From: Xanthobacter sp. NM-59
GTDB taxonomy: Bacteria > Pseudomonadota > Alphaproteobacteria > Rhizobiales > Xanthobacteraceae
DNA: 64,000 nt
Reading direction: 5' to 3'
NCBI RefSeq assembly: GCF_021401125.1
Contig: NZ_JACBFQ010000002.1
Coordinates: forward strand, 186,001-250,000
Shown here: in pieces, positions 45,894-54,644 of the stretch
How the letters are laid out: the number at the start of each line of letters is the position of its first letter
Numbering within the stretch: position 1 is the stretch's first letter
Notes under the pieces: model-generated
What the model saw: the letters and a program-made list of their open reading frames with translations, nothing else
What the model was told of the DNA's origin: nothing
Database searches by the model: none
Made by a program: the position numbers and the translations under genes

Positions 45894-46871
45894 CAGCGCA
45901 GCCACGAACGTTTCCTTTCCGAGCGCACGCGCCGCTACCCCGAAAGCCCGGAGCCGGATACCCGCGCAGCGCACACACCAACCATATTCAATGCTGACCA
46001 GGAACAGGTCTGCGAAGTGAAATTCGCCCCATCAATAGCCGCGTTCCCGCGACGCAGCAAGGCATTCACCCGGAACCGCGGAGTTGACGACAATCAAAAC
46101 GGCGGTCAAAATTGATGTACTTGCGAAATAATGCTAACAATACATTGAACTATTCAGATGGACTTGAGTGGTTTATCAGAACACCACCAAACCGAGGGCA
46201 AAATAAGAGGACCCCATCGCCACCATCAAGCCACGCGGCATCAAGCTTAAGCTCGCGCGCCCGCTGAACCGATGGCATCTTCCGAGCCGCCTATGGGTGG
46301 GCAAGTGTGCGCCCGAGCCACCATCACGCGGCTGCACACTTTATTCAGATGATTACGGTGCAGGCCCGTGCGCCCATTGGGCGCATCAATACAGAACGCC
46401 CTTCACAGAGCTGCACTTTCTACGTCACCACCTCTTCGCCTGCTGAAGCCCAGTGGCGGAAAGAACTTCCCGCGATCCTGCAAGGCAGGCCGACCACGAC
46501 ACGCCTCAGGGATGCTCAAGGCGTCCTTCCACCCGCCAGCGATGGCGGGAACAACGGAATTCGCCATGGTCATGATACCGATCCGGCAGCCAGAGGCTAG
46601 ACAGTACCTCCACCCGCTTTATAACCTGAAGATGCCACAAATGGCGGCCTCAACACGGCCGCGTGCTTGCGGTTAAGATTGCCGGCCGGTACCGCTCGAC
46701 ACGTCCCTCGCCGTCGAAGCACCTTTACACAAAGCGGATACCGGTCCGCATGGAGCGAGACGTCAGCCTCGAAATCTCGACCGCTTGGCGCGTCCCAGTG
46801 GCGCGCGTTGCAACCGCGGGCCCGAATGCAGCTTGCGGCCGGACGCCGGGTGGAAACGAAAGGGCAGGAGA
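45894..46871. other. about 980-base gene-poor region with AT-rich core
   Basis: No convincing gene. Bases 46080-46215 are markedly AT-rich for this genome and contain the divergent promoter area. The remainder has short frames with no recognisable product. An R2-like repeat copy is near 46721-46765, upstream of the hydrolase gene. It may be a decayed or foreign segment. Confidence 0.5.
46721..46765 (+). repeat. dispersed repeat family R2, copy 4 (partial)
   Basis: ACCTTTACACAAAGCGGATA followed by CCGGTCCGCATGGAGCG keeps the AAGYGGATACCGGTYCGC core of the R2 family. Its flanks diverge from the other copies. Confidence 0.5.
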
Positions 46872-47732
46872 ATGGATCGGATCAAGGTCGGGGATGTCGA
46901 GCTTGCCTGGAGACAATGGGGAGAAGGCGATGTCACGGTCCTGTTCATCCACGGCAATCTCGCCAGCAAGGAGTGGATCGAGCTGGCGGCGCCGCATTTC
47001 CCGCGCGGCGTACGCACCATCGGCATCGACTGGCGCGGCTGCGGCGACAGCGACAAGCCCACGCCCCTGCCCTGCTTCTCAAATTACTCGGTCAGCCAGC
47101 ATGCGGACGACATGCTGGGCGCGCTCGACGCGCTGGGCGTCTCCTTCTGCCACCTGGCCACCCATTCGGCAGGCGGCATCATCGCCACGCGCATGCTGCT
47201 GAAGCAGCCGGACCGCTTCGGCCGCATCTTTTCCCTCTCCCCCGTGGGTCCGCAGAGTGTCGACTTCCCGCCGGAAAAGGCGGCCTATTTCGACCAGATG
47301 AAGAAGAGCAAGCCGCTCACCCGGCAGATCATGGCCGCCACCTGCATGACGCTGTTCGAGCCGGACAGCTTCGCCAAGGGTCCGGTGCGCTTCAAGCCGG
47401 ATGTGGGCGCCCGCGGCGACCTGTTCGACCGCATCGTGGACCAGACCTTCGCCGTTTCGGACGGCATCTGGTACGGCACGCCCGTCACCCTCACCAAGGA
47501 GGCCCAGAGCGGCGAGCTGAAGGCGCAGATGAACGCCATCAGCCACCCCCATCTGGTGGCCTGGGGCACGCTGGATACGGTGATCCGGGAAGCGGACCTG
47601 AAGCTGATGGCCGATGCCATGCCCGATTGCCGCTTCGTGGCGGTGCCGGGCGTCAGCCATTCCATGAATGTGGAAGCGCCCGAGCTTTATGCCGGCTTCT
47701 TCGGTGCCTGGTTCGGCGGCCTGTCCTGCTGA
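46872..47732 (+). CDS. alpha/beta hydrolase
   Basis: A 286-residue soluble hydrolase. Marks are the oxyanion segment LFIHGNLASKEW, the nucleophile elbow ATHSAGGIIA (Ser in H-S-A-G-G), a probable acid Asp in WGTLDTVI and the catalytic His in PGVSHSMN. This is the complete Ser-Asp-His triad of the fold. The substrate is unknown; the closest families are small-ester and epoxide/peroxidase-type hydrolases. The ATG at 46872 has GCAGGAG at a good distance. It converges with the antiporter operon, whose last gene ends seven bases after its stop. Confidence 0.88.
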   Translation: MDRIKVGDVELAWRQWGEGDVTVLFIHGNLASKEWIELAAPHFPRGVRTIGIDWRGCGDSDKPTPLPCFSNYSVSQHADDMLGALDALGVSFCHLATHSAGGIIATRMLLKQPDRFGRIFSLSPVGPQSVDFPPEKAAYFDQMKKSKPLTRQIMAATCMTLFEPDSFAKGPVRFKPDVGARGDLFDRIVDQTFAVSDGIWYGTPVTLTKEAQSGELKAQMNAISHPHLVAWGTLDTVIREADLKLMADAMPDCRFVAVPGVSHSMNVEAPELYAGFFGAWFGGLSC

Positions 47733-47738
47733 GCGAGC

Positions 47739-49403
47739 CTATGGCGTGATGGGCGGGGAGAAGGCCGCCCCGGCCATCACATAGGCCAGCACGAACGCCA
47801 GCATCACCACCGCCAGCGCCGCCGTGGACCAGCGGCGCAGCACCATGTCCAGCAGCACGGCGCTGTCGCGCACGCGGGCATAGAGCGCGCCCAAGGGCGC
47901 CGCCGCCGCCAGGATGTCGCCCGGCGGCACCTCCGAGAATCTGGGGGGCTTCTGGTAGATCAGCGCGCCCACTGCAAGGCCCAGCGCCACCGGCCACAGC
48001 CCCTTGATGAGCGTATCGAGGCTGAAGAGCGTGCCGAGGGAGAGCCCCGTCACCGGCGTGAACAGGCCGAACGGCAGCAGCACCGCCACCAGGCTGAGCG
48101 CGGCCCAGGGCACCAGCAGCCCGCGGGGAGCGAGCGCCTCGCCCCCCTCCTGCGCCACATCCAGCAGCAACAGCACGTAGCGCGCCATGAGCAGCGTGGT
48201 GCCGCCGGCGGACAAAGCGAGCAGGAAGGCGGCAAGCCCATCGCCCATGGGCGCCTTCACCGCATATTTCGCCAGCGCGCCCCCGGTGAAGGGCAGCCCG
48301 GCGAGGCTGAGGCCCAGCAGCGCCGCCACCGCCAGCACCGGCAGCAGCCGCCCGCGCGGGGTTGACGCCACGACGCCGACCGTGAGGAACATGGCGCCCT
48401 TCAGCAGCATGTGGTTGACCGCATAGAAGGCGGCCAGGGCGGGCACCGCACCGTCGCCCGCCTTCAGCCCCATGCCGAGCACCGCCGCCACCACGCCCAT
48501 CTGGCTGACGGTGGAATAGGCCAGAGCGCGCTTGGGATGGCGCTGGGTGAGACCGATGGCGACGCCATAGAAGGCCGTGAACAGGCCCACCGCCAGCAGG
48601 CCCGCGCCCCAATCGGGCCAGCCCTCCCCCCAGGGCAGGAAGCGGATGAGGCCGATCACCCCCGCCTTCACCACGATGCCGGACAGCACCGCCGAGCCCG
48701 GCACCGGGGCCACCGCATGGGCCAGCGGCATCCACACATGGAGCGGGAACAGGCCCATCTTCATGGTGAAGCCCACCAGCAGCAACAGCAGGATCGCCTC
48801 CTTCCAGGGCGAGGCGGAAAGGCCGGCCACCGCGTCGCGGATCAGCGGATTGGCGTCGGTGACGCTGGAGGCAAGCATCACGAAGGCGGCGATCAGCAGC
48901 GCCTCGCCCAGCACAGTCAGGGCGAGATAGACCCGGCCGGCCCGCCGGGCCTCGGGCGTGTCGTCATGGGTGGCGAGGCCGTAGGCGGAAAAGCTCACCA
49001 GCGCATAGGCGAGATAGAAACTCGCCACGTCCGCCACCAGGAACACCGCGAACGAGCCCGCCAGCGTCAGCAGCCACCACACGCAGAAGGTGCCGCGCGC
49101 CGGATCGTCCTTCAGGTAGAAGACGGCATAAAGACCCGCCGCGAGCCACAGCAGCGCGGCGCCGCCCAGCAGCACCGCGCCCGGCATGTCCAGCGCGAAG
49201 GTCAGGCGGAAGGGCGGCGGCACCACCAGCAGAGACTGGCCCACCGGCACCGCCAGCGCCGCCACCAGCCCCGGCAGCGGGGCCAGCAACAGCAGCACAT
49301 CGGCCCGCCGCCGAACCCACGGCTTGATGGCGGCAAGCGCCAGCAGCAGCGGCAGAGCCACGGCGGCGAGAAGCAGCAGGTCGCTCGTGCTCATGTTCCC
49401 CAT
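47739..49403 (-). CDS. second MrpD/NuoL-like proton-conducting subunit, lacking the TM5 Glu
   Basis: A 554-residue antiporter-type membrane subunit, about 14 helices, of the NuoL/NuoM/MrpA/MrpD family. The Lys-containing TM7 motif GFTMKMGLFPLHVWMPLAH is intact. The TM5 segment reads ADVASFYLAYALVSFSAYGL, where MrpD and NuoM proteins have a Glu (..YVALELLTF.. in the gene upstream), so this conserved Glu seems replaced. It is the last gene of a seven-gene Mrp/Mbh-like operon. Its ATG overlaps the preceding stop (TGATG at 49403). It takes the place of the N-terminal half of a classical MrpA. Confidence 0.88.
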   Translation of the reverse strand: MGNMSTSDLLLLAAVALPLLLALAAIKPWVRRRADVLLLLAPLPGLVAALAVPVGQSLLVVPPPFRLTFALDMPGAVLLGGAALLWLAAGLYAVFYLKDDPARGTFCVWWLLTLAGSFAVFLVADVASFYLAYALVSFSAYGLATHDDTPEARRAGRVYLALTVLGEALLIAAFVMLASSVTDANPLIRDAVAGLSASPWKEAILLLLLVGFTMKMGLFPLHVWMPLAHAVAPVPGSAVLSGIVVKAGVIGLIRFLPWGEGWPDWGAGLLAVGLFTAFYGVAIGLTQRHPKRALAYSTVSQMGVVAAVLGMGLKAGDGAVPALAAFYAVNHMLLKGAMFLTVGVVASTPRGRLLPVLAVAALLGLSLAGLPFTGGALAKYAVKAPMGDGLAAFLLALSAGGTTLLMARYVLLLLDVAQEGGEALAPRGLLVPWAALSLVAVLLPFGLFTPVTGLSLGTLFSLDTLIKGLWPVALGLAVGALIYQKPPRFSEVPPGDILAAAAPLGALYARVRDSAVLLDMVLRRWSTAALAVVMLAFVLAYVMAGAAFSPPITP

Positions 49404-50917
49404 CACGGCACCAACCCGGCCCAGCTCGCCGGCCGGCCGATGAACAGGAAGGACGAGGGCTCCAGCGGCACGAAGCCGAAGCCCACCGCCACCAAGGCCA
49501 GCGCAAGCGCCACCCATTCGCGCCAGCGCGCCACCGGGCGAACCGCCAGCGGCTCCGCCGGCCGCTGCAGCGCCAGCCCCACCACCTTCAGCACATAGCC
49601 GCCCGCCAGCAGGCCGCCCGCCAGGATCACCGCCGCGATCCACCACGCATCGAGGTGGATGGCCGCGCTCAGCAGCATCACCTTGGCGATGAAGCCGCCC
49701 GCCGGCGGCAGGCCCATGAGGGAGAGGCCCCCGAGCCCGAAGGCGACGAGCGCCACCGGCACCGCCCGCCCGACGCCGGAAAGGCCCGAAATGCGGTCAT
49801 GCCCCAGCGCTTCCGCCATCAGCCCCGCCGCCATGAACATGGCCGCCTTCGAGAAAGCATGGGAGGCCAGATGCAGCGCCCCGCCGGTCCAGGCGAGCGC
49901 GCTCCAGGGGCTCGCCACCACCGCCAGGGGGAACATGAGGAAGAGGTAGCCGATCTGCGCCGCCGTGGAATAGGCGATCAGCAGCTTCAGCCGCGGTTGA
50001 GCGAGGGCGACGAGGCTGCCCACCAGGATGGCCGCCGCCCCGAGCCCGGCCAGAACCGGCGCCACCGCCACCGCGAGCCCGGTCGGGGCCAGATCCAGCC
50101 AGAACCGCACCAGCAGGAAGATGGGCGCCTTGATGACCACCGCCGAGAGCATGGCGCTCGCCGCCGGTGGGGCGCCGGAATGGGCCGGCGGCAGCCACAG
50201 ATGCAGGGGAAACAGCGCCGCCTTCGCCATCATGCCCACGCTCATGGCCGCCAGCGCCAGCACGAAGCCGGGGCTCGCGCTCGCCGCCCGCGCCACCAGG
50301 ATGATGTCCAGCGTGCCATAGAGGCCGTAGATGATGACCGCGCCCAGCAGGTAGAGCACCGAGCCGAACAGCGCGAACAGCAGGTAGCGCAGCGCCGCTT
50401 CCACCTGAGCCAGCTTGCCGTCCAGGCACACCAGCGGCACCGCCGCGAAGGTGAGCAGCTCCAGCGCCACGTAAAGGGTGAAGAGGTCTTCCGCCAGGAA
50501 TACTAGGTTCAGGGCGCTGAACACGCTTGCCAGCAGCATCCAAAAGGCCGGCGGCATGCGCCCGCGCGCGACCCGCCCCGGCGCGGCCCCCGGGGTCGTC
50601 ATGGCGAACAGGCCGGTGGCGAACAGCACCACCGCCGTCATCACCAGCATGAAGGCGGAAAAGCCATCGGCCCGCAGCCCCACGCCCAAAGGCGGACGCC
50701 AGCCGCCGATGAAGGTGGCGAGCGCTGCCCCATCCGCCCCCACCCGCGCCGCGAGCGCGAGCGCCACCAAAAGGCTCGCCAGCAGAACCAGCACCGAGAG
50801 CCGCTCCGCCAGCCGTGGCGGCGCCAGCAGCAGCGGCGGCAGCGCGAACAGGGGCAGGATGACCGCCCCGACCAGCAGCATGTCGCCCGCCAGGGCCGAC
50901 CCGAGAATGCCGCTCAC
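49403..50917 (-). CDS. Mrp-type antiporter subunit D (MbhH/MrpD-like)
   Basis: A 504-residue inner-membrane proton channel subunit, about 14 helices. TM5 has the conserved Glu (LYVALELLTFAAVPLV) and TM7 the conserved Lys (MAKAALFPLHLWLPPAHSGAP). Hence the proton path looks functional. It is the sixth of seven genes, in the order E, F, G, MbhDE-B fusion, C, D, D-like. Its ATG overlaps the stop of the C subunit (ATGA). Confidence 0.92.
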   Translation of the reverse strand: MSGILGSALAGDMLLVGAVILPLFALPPLLLAPPRLAERLSVLVLLASLLVALALAARVGADGAALATFIGGWRPPLGVGLRADGFSAFMLVMTAVVLFATGLFAMTTPGAAPGRVARGRMPPAFWMLLASVFSALNLVFLAEDLFTLYVALELLTFAAVPLVCLDGKLAQVEAALRYLLFALFGSVLYLLGAVIIYGLYGTLDIILVARAASASPGFVLALAAMSVGMMAKAALFPLHLWLPPAHSGAPPAASAMLSAVVIKAPIFLLVRFWLDLAPTGLAVAVAPVLAGLGAAAILVGSLVALAQPRLKLLIAYSTAAQIGYLFLMFPLAVVASPWSALAWTGGALHLASHAFSKAAMFMAAGLMAEALGHDRISGLSGVGRAVPVALVAFGLGGLSLMGLPPAGGFIAKVMLLSAAIHLDAWWIAAVILAGGLLAGGYVLKVVGLALQRPAEPLAVRPVARWREWVALALALVAVGFGFVPLEPSSFLFIGRPASWAGLVP

Positions 50918-51237
50918 GCCTCGCCCTCCGGAGCCGGACGGGGCGCGCGCGCCTTCTCCCGCAGCTCGGCGAGGCGCCGCAGCAGGGCCACAGCCAGCGC
51001 CGTGGCGGAAAAGGCCACCACGATGCCGGTGATGACGAGGGCCTGCGGCACCGGATCCGCGCCGAAGCCGGCCCCCGCCCCGCGCCGCGCCACCACGCCG
51101 AACACCAGGAACACGCCGCCCCCCAGCAGGTTGAAGGCGAGCAGACGCGCCAGCGCATCACGCCCCACCATCAGCCCATAGATGCCGATGGCGGACAGGG
51201 CGGCGCCGAGAAGGCCCATGACGGTGGGCGTGCTCAT
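50914..51237 (-). CDS. Mrp-type antiporter subunit C (NuoK-like)
   Basis: A 107-residue membrane protein with three helices, homologous to MrpC/MbhG and NuoK. Marks are GLLGAALSAIGIYGLMVGRDALARLLAFNLLGGGVFLVFGV and DPVPQALVITGIVVAFSATALAVAL, of which DPVPQALVITGIVV is the family signature. Both ends overlap neighbouring genes by four bases. Confidence 0.92.
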   Translation of the reverse strand: MSTPTVMGLLGAALSAIGIYGLMVGRDALARLLAFNLLGGGVFLVFGVVARRGAGAGFGADPVPQALVITGIVVAFSATALAVALLRRLAELREKARAPRPAPEGEA

Positions 51238-52160
51238 GCCTTCCTCCCGGCCGGCGGCCCCAGCACCAAAAGCGCCAGGGCGACCGCGATGGATGCCGTG
51301 ATGGCCACCTCGACGGCGATGATGAGCGGCTTGGTGATCCCGTCGGGATAGTCGAGGAAGGCATCGGCCACGAACCAGCCGGCGATGCCAACGCCCAGGA
51401 AGGCGAACGGCCCAGCGAGCAAGGCCAGCCGCAGGCGGCGCCCGCCAAGGGCCGGCGCGGGCATCAGCCCCGCCATGATGGCCAGCAGCGCCATGGCGGC
51501 CAGCACCGCCCCGCCCTGAAAGGCCCCGCCGGGCACATCCGCCCCCGCCCAGAACAGATAGATGCCCACCAGAACACCCACCGGCACCACCACCCGCGCG
51601 AGGAAATCCAGCGCGCCGGACGGCGGCGCCGGCCATAGGGGCGCCGGCCGACCGCGCCACAGCGGATCAGGCGAGAGCGACCACACGCCGATGAGCGCCA
51701 CCAGCAGCACCACCGTTTCCAGCAGGGTATCGAGCGCGCGGAACACGATGAGCACGCCGGTGACGGGATTGCCGAGATCGGTGGCCGGCAGGTTGGTGGC
51801 CACCTGGGGCGCCAGGCTCGGCGCCGGTTCCGGCAGCAGCAGCACCACGGCCGCCAGCGCCGCGAACACGCCCAGCGCCAGGATGGCGGCGCACACATGA
51901 TAGAGCAGCCCGACGCCCCGCTCGCGGCTGAAGCGCGCATCGCCTGCGGCCTGCAGCAGGACCAGCCCGGTGATGCCGCCGCCGACCGCGATTTCCGTCA
52001 GCGCCACATCCGGTGCCGCCAGCCGCACCCAGATGAACCCCAGCACCAGCCCGTAGGCCATGAAGGCGGCCACGCGGGCGAACGCATCGCCCCCCGCCAC
52101 GGCGCGGATGGCGACAGCGATGGCGACGAGGGCCAGGGGGGCATCCAGCAGCAGGCTCAC
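51234..52160 (-). CDS. fused MbhD-MbhE-MrpB antiporter subunit
   Basis: A 308-residue membrane protein fusing three parts usually found in separate proteins. Residues 1-85 are MbhD/DUF4040-like (FIWVRLAAPDVALTEIAVGG), about 90-160 MbhE-like (NPVTGVLIVFRALDTLLETVVLLVALIGV, read as NPVTGVLIVFRALDTLLET), and about 175-308 MrpB-like (GADVPGGAFQGGAVLAAMALL, EVAITASIAVALALLVLG). In classical Mrp the first two parts form the C-terminus of MrpA. The start is GTG 52160, overlapping the stop of subunit G (GTGA). The protein forms part of the membrane ion channel. Confidence 0.88.
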   Translation of the reverse strand: MSLLLDAPLALVAIAVAIRAVAGGDAFARVAAFMAYGLVLGFIWVRLAAPDVALTEIAVGGGITGLVLLQAAGDARFSRERGVGLLYHVCAAILALGVFAALAAVVLLLPEPAPSLAPQVATNLPATDLGNPVTGVLIVFRALDTLLETVVLLVALIGVWSLSPDPLWRGRPAPLWPAPPSGALDFLARVVVPVGVLVGIYLFWAGADVPGGAFQGGAVLAAMALLAIMAGLMPAPALGGRRLRLALLAGPFAFLGVGIAGWFVADAFLDYPDGITKPLIIAVEVAITASIAVALALLVLGPPAGRKA

Positions 52161-52483
52161 GGCGCCGCGCCCCCCTCGCTGTCCTTCCGCTGCGCGGCCC
52201 GGTAGGCCACCTCCGCCATCAATTGCGAAACCGCCCCGGACGACACCTGCAGCAGCAGCCAGATGCCCACCATCTTGGCCGCGGCCAGGACGCCCCACAG
52301 CGCGACCGCCTGCGGCAGCAGGCCCAACACCACCAGGCCAAGGCCGATATTGTCAGCCTTGGTGAGGGCATGCAGCCGCGCCAGCGCGTCCGGCAGGCGC
52401 AGCAACCCCACCGTGCCGACGATGAAGAAGAGAAGGCCCGCCGCAACCACCAGCAGGGTGAAGATGTTGAGCGCCAGGGTCAC
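52157..52483 (-). CDS. Mrp-type antiporter subunit G
   Basis: A 108-residue membrane protein with three helices of the MrpG/PhaG/MnhG family. Marks are GLLFFIVGTVGLLRLPDALARLHALTKADNIGLGLVVLG, of which TVGLLRLPDALARLHALTKA is diagnostic. The start is GTG 52483, overlapping the stop of subunit F. A charged tail ends it. Confidence 0.92.
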   Translation of the reverse strand: MTLALNIFTLLVVAAGLLFFIVGTVGLLRLPDALARLHALTKADNIGLGLVVLGLLPQAVALWGVLAAAKMVGIWLLLQVSSGAVSQLMAEVAYRAAQRKDSEGGAAP

Positions 52484-52767
52484 GGCGCCCCCCCGGGTCC
52501 GGGGCCGCCGCCGGCATGCTCGCGCAGCGACACGGCGCGAAAGGCGGCGATGGCGCACGCGGCCAGCAGCGCCAGCAGCAGCGCCGCATCCAGCACCGCC
52601 GCATCCTCCTGCGCCACGGCGAGGAGAAGCAGCACCGCGATGCCGCAGGTGCCGAACAATTGCAGCGCCATCATCCGGCCCGCGCCGCCGCTGCGCCACA
52701 CGCCCAGAAGACCGGTCGCGCCGATGAGCACCAGCAGGCCGGCGGCCGCGACGAGAAAATCAACCAC
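52480..52767 (-). CDS. Mrp-type antiporter subunit F
   Basis: A 95-residue membrane protein with three helices, MrpF/PhaF/MnhF-like. The segment SGGAGRMMALQLFGTCGIAVLLLLA followed by AVLDAALLLALLAACAIAAF is the family pattern (GP-DR-ALQL variant). The start is GTG 52767 with AGGAGG five bases upstream. It overlaps the stop of subunit E by eight bases. Confidence 0.88.
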   Translation of the reverse strand: MVDFLVAAAGLLVLIGATGLLGVWRSGGAGRMMALQLFGTCGIAVLLLLAVAQEDAAVLDAALLLALLAACAIAAFRAVSLREHAGGGPGPGGAP

Positions 52768-53302
52768 GCGGCTCCTCCTGTTCCGGCGCCACGCCGGGCC
52801 CGAGGACATTCAGGAACACGGTGAGATCGGTCTCCAGCTCTTCAAGGACCGGGCCGTCCATGTCGAGCACATGGAACAGCAGCGCATCCGGCTCCTCCCC
52901 CAAGGGCAGCGTCCCGGGTTGAAGGCTGGCGGTGGCGGCGAACGCCTGGCGGGCAAGCCCCGGCGCGAGGCCGCAATCCGCCGCCAGCACCCCAGGGGCG
53001 ATGGGCAGCGAGGGCCGCAGCACCCTGAGCCCGACATCAACGCCCGCAGCCACCGACCGGCCCAGGAAATGAAGCATGAACACGGCGAGAGCCCGAGGGT
53101 CGGTCCAGCGCGCTGCCGGCGGCAGAAGCCGCAGGCTCAGTTCGCCACACAGCACGCTCACCATCGCGCCGGCCATGAGATCGGCGATGCCCACCCGGCC
53201 AAGAGCGACCCAGGCCAGGAAAAACCAAAGGCTGCGCACGGCACGCTGCGTTGGCGTGGCGCGGGCCGTCTCGCCTTCCACGGGATTGCGGATGAAGCTC
53301 AT
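52760..53302 (-). CDS. Mrp-type antiporter subunit E
   Basis: A 180-residue membrane protein, first gene of the antiporter operon. MrpE/MbhA-like marks: FFLAWVALGRVGIADLMAGAMVSVLCGE with two N-terminal helices, ALAVFMLHFLGRSVAAGVDVGLRVL, PGTLPLGEEPDALLFHVLDMDGPVLEEL. The C-terminal cytosolic part is normal length. The ATG at 53302 is the first Met before the conserved part. The 668 bases upstream hold its promoter. Confidence 0.9.
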   Translation of the reverse strand: MSFIRNPVEGETARATPTQRAVRSLWFFLAWVALGRVGIADLMAGAMVSVLCGELSLRLLPPAARWTDPRALAVFMLHFLGRSVAAGVDVGLRVLRPSLPIAPGVLAADCGLAPGLARQAFAATASLQPGTLPLGEEPDALLFHVLDMDGPVLEELETDLTVFLNVLGPGVAPEQEEPRG

Positions 53303-53970
53303 GCCCCACGCCCGCCGATGGCCGGGCTGAGGGCGGAAGGATTGCGCCCGTGCGCCATCATGCCAGCCCGCACATGCTGGCGGCACGGCCGCTCGCACCC
53401 GATGGAGCGCCGGCCCCCAGGCTTCGCAGTGTTCACCATCCGCCGGCTCCGCAAGGTCAGCACCGTCCGATCGACCCCTTCGTGTGCCCGGTGGCCGTCA
53501 GGCGGCCAGCGCGGCAGCTCGCCACGCATATTCCGAGCACATCTGCGGGGCGAGAGCCACCCCATCTTCGATGAAGACGCCTGTGATACCTCCCGCAAGC
53601 GTGGACAACGCCGCGACGATATCTCCAGCTGGCAATCGCTCCCGACCGGCCGTTTCACGCGACCCACAGTCCAGCAAACTCAGCGCCGAACGGGGTCCTG
53701 TAGCCGTCAGGTGGTACGCACCGTGATTTCCTCCTTTACCGCCATCGATTGACGGTGGCAACGTGTGCACGTCACCACCCACCGCGCATTGGCGGGCCTT
53801 CCAACCCGCTGCCAAGCCACGGGTCCGCGGCGGCGGGCCATGGCGGGCAACACCGGCCGTCCCGTCTTGCCAGCGTCGCGAATTCAGACGAAGGTCCGCG
53901 CTGCCCCATGGTGGAACTCCCGGGCAGGCCAAGCGAATCAGGCCATTCCACCCAACCCAAGAGGCGTTTC
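53303..53970. other. 668-base region upstream of antiporter operon, with a possible broken small gene
   Basis: Divergent promoter region of the antiporter operon and the DUF1269 gene. On the minus strand an ATG at 53745 has a strong AAAGGAGG downstream and stops at 53707. In another frame, a Leu/Ala-rich stretch of about 70 residues runs to a stop at 53498. Together they may be a frameshifted small gene; I do not recognise it. G+C is a little lower than in the neighbours. Confidence 0.4.
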
Positions 53971-54495
53971 ATGAGCGATCTCGTCGTTTTCGGCTTCAGC
54001 GGTCTCCACCAGGCGGACGAAGTGCTCAACAAGCTGCGCTCCCTGCAGAAGGCGCACCTGATCGATCTTGAGGACGCCTGCGTCGTGGAGCGCGAGAGCG
54101 ACGGCAAGGTGCATGTGAAGCAGGCCGTGAACCTCACCGCTCTGGGCGCGGCGCAGGGCGGCACCATGGGCGCGCTGTGGGGCGGGCTCGTCGGCCTTTT
54201 GTTCCTCAATCCGCTGGCGGGCATGGCCCTGGGTGCGGCCGCCGGCGCGGGCGCGGGCGCGCTTTCCGGCTCGCTGTCCGACTACGGCATCAACGACGAC
54301 TTCGTGAAGCAGCTGGGCGAGACCATTCCCGCCAGTTCCTCCGCCTTGTTCGTGCTGGTGAAGAGCGTGACCTTCGACAAGGTGCTGCCGGAGATCGAGC
54401 CCTACAATCCCCGCGTGCTGAAGACCTCCCTCTCCAATGAGGACGAGGCCAAGCTGAAGTCCGCCATCGCCGCCGGCTCCGCGCCCGCGGCCTGA
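53971..54495 (+). CDS. DUF1269 family membrane protein
   Basis: A 174-residue protein of the DUF1269 family. Marks are LVVFGFSGLHQADEVLNKL at the start, VKQAVNLTALGAAQGGTMGALWGGLVGLLFLNPLAGMALGAAAGAGAGALSGSLSDYGI, of which GLLFLNPLAGMALGAAAGA is a Gly-rich membrane hairpin, and FVKQLGETIPASSSALFVLV. The function is unknown; some family members are stress-related. The ATG at 53971 is preceded by AAGAGGCG. A hairpin GCCGCCGGC/GCCGGCGGC follows its stop. Confidence 0.9.
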   Translation: MSDLVVFGFSGLHQADEVLNKLRSLQKAHLIDLEDACVVERESDGKVHVKQAVNLTALGAAQGGTMGALWGGLVGLLFLNPLAGMALGAAAGAGAGALSGSLSDYGINDDFVKQLGETIPASSSALFVLVKSVTFDKVLPEIEPYNPRVLKTSLSNEDEAKLKSAIAAGSAPAA

Positions 54496-54523
54496 GCGTC
54501 CGCGCCGCCCCTCACCTGCGCTC

Positions 54524-54546
54524 GCCGCCGGCCCGCCGCCGGCGGC
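54524..54546 (+). terminator. hairpin after the DUF1269 gene
   Basis: A perfect 9-bp stem GCCGCCGGC/GCCGGCGGC with a 5-base loop, 28 bases after the stop. No U-run follows. Confidence 0.5.
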
Positions 54547-54644
54547 GCAGCTTCGCGCGGCGGCCACCATCCCATGGATCAATGCTATAGGTGGTGCCTC
54601 GCGTATTGCGGCTCCCAGCCGCCGATCCGCCACCCGGGGCCGAC

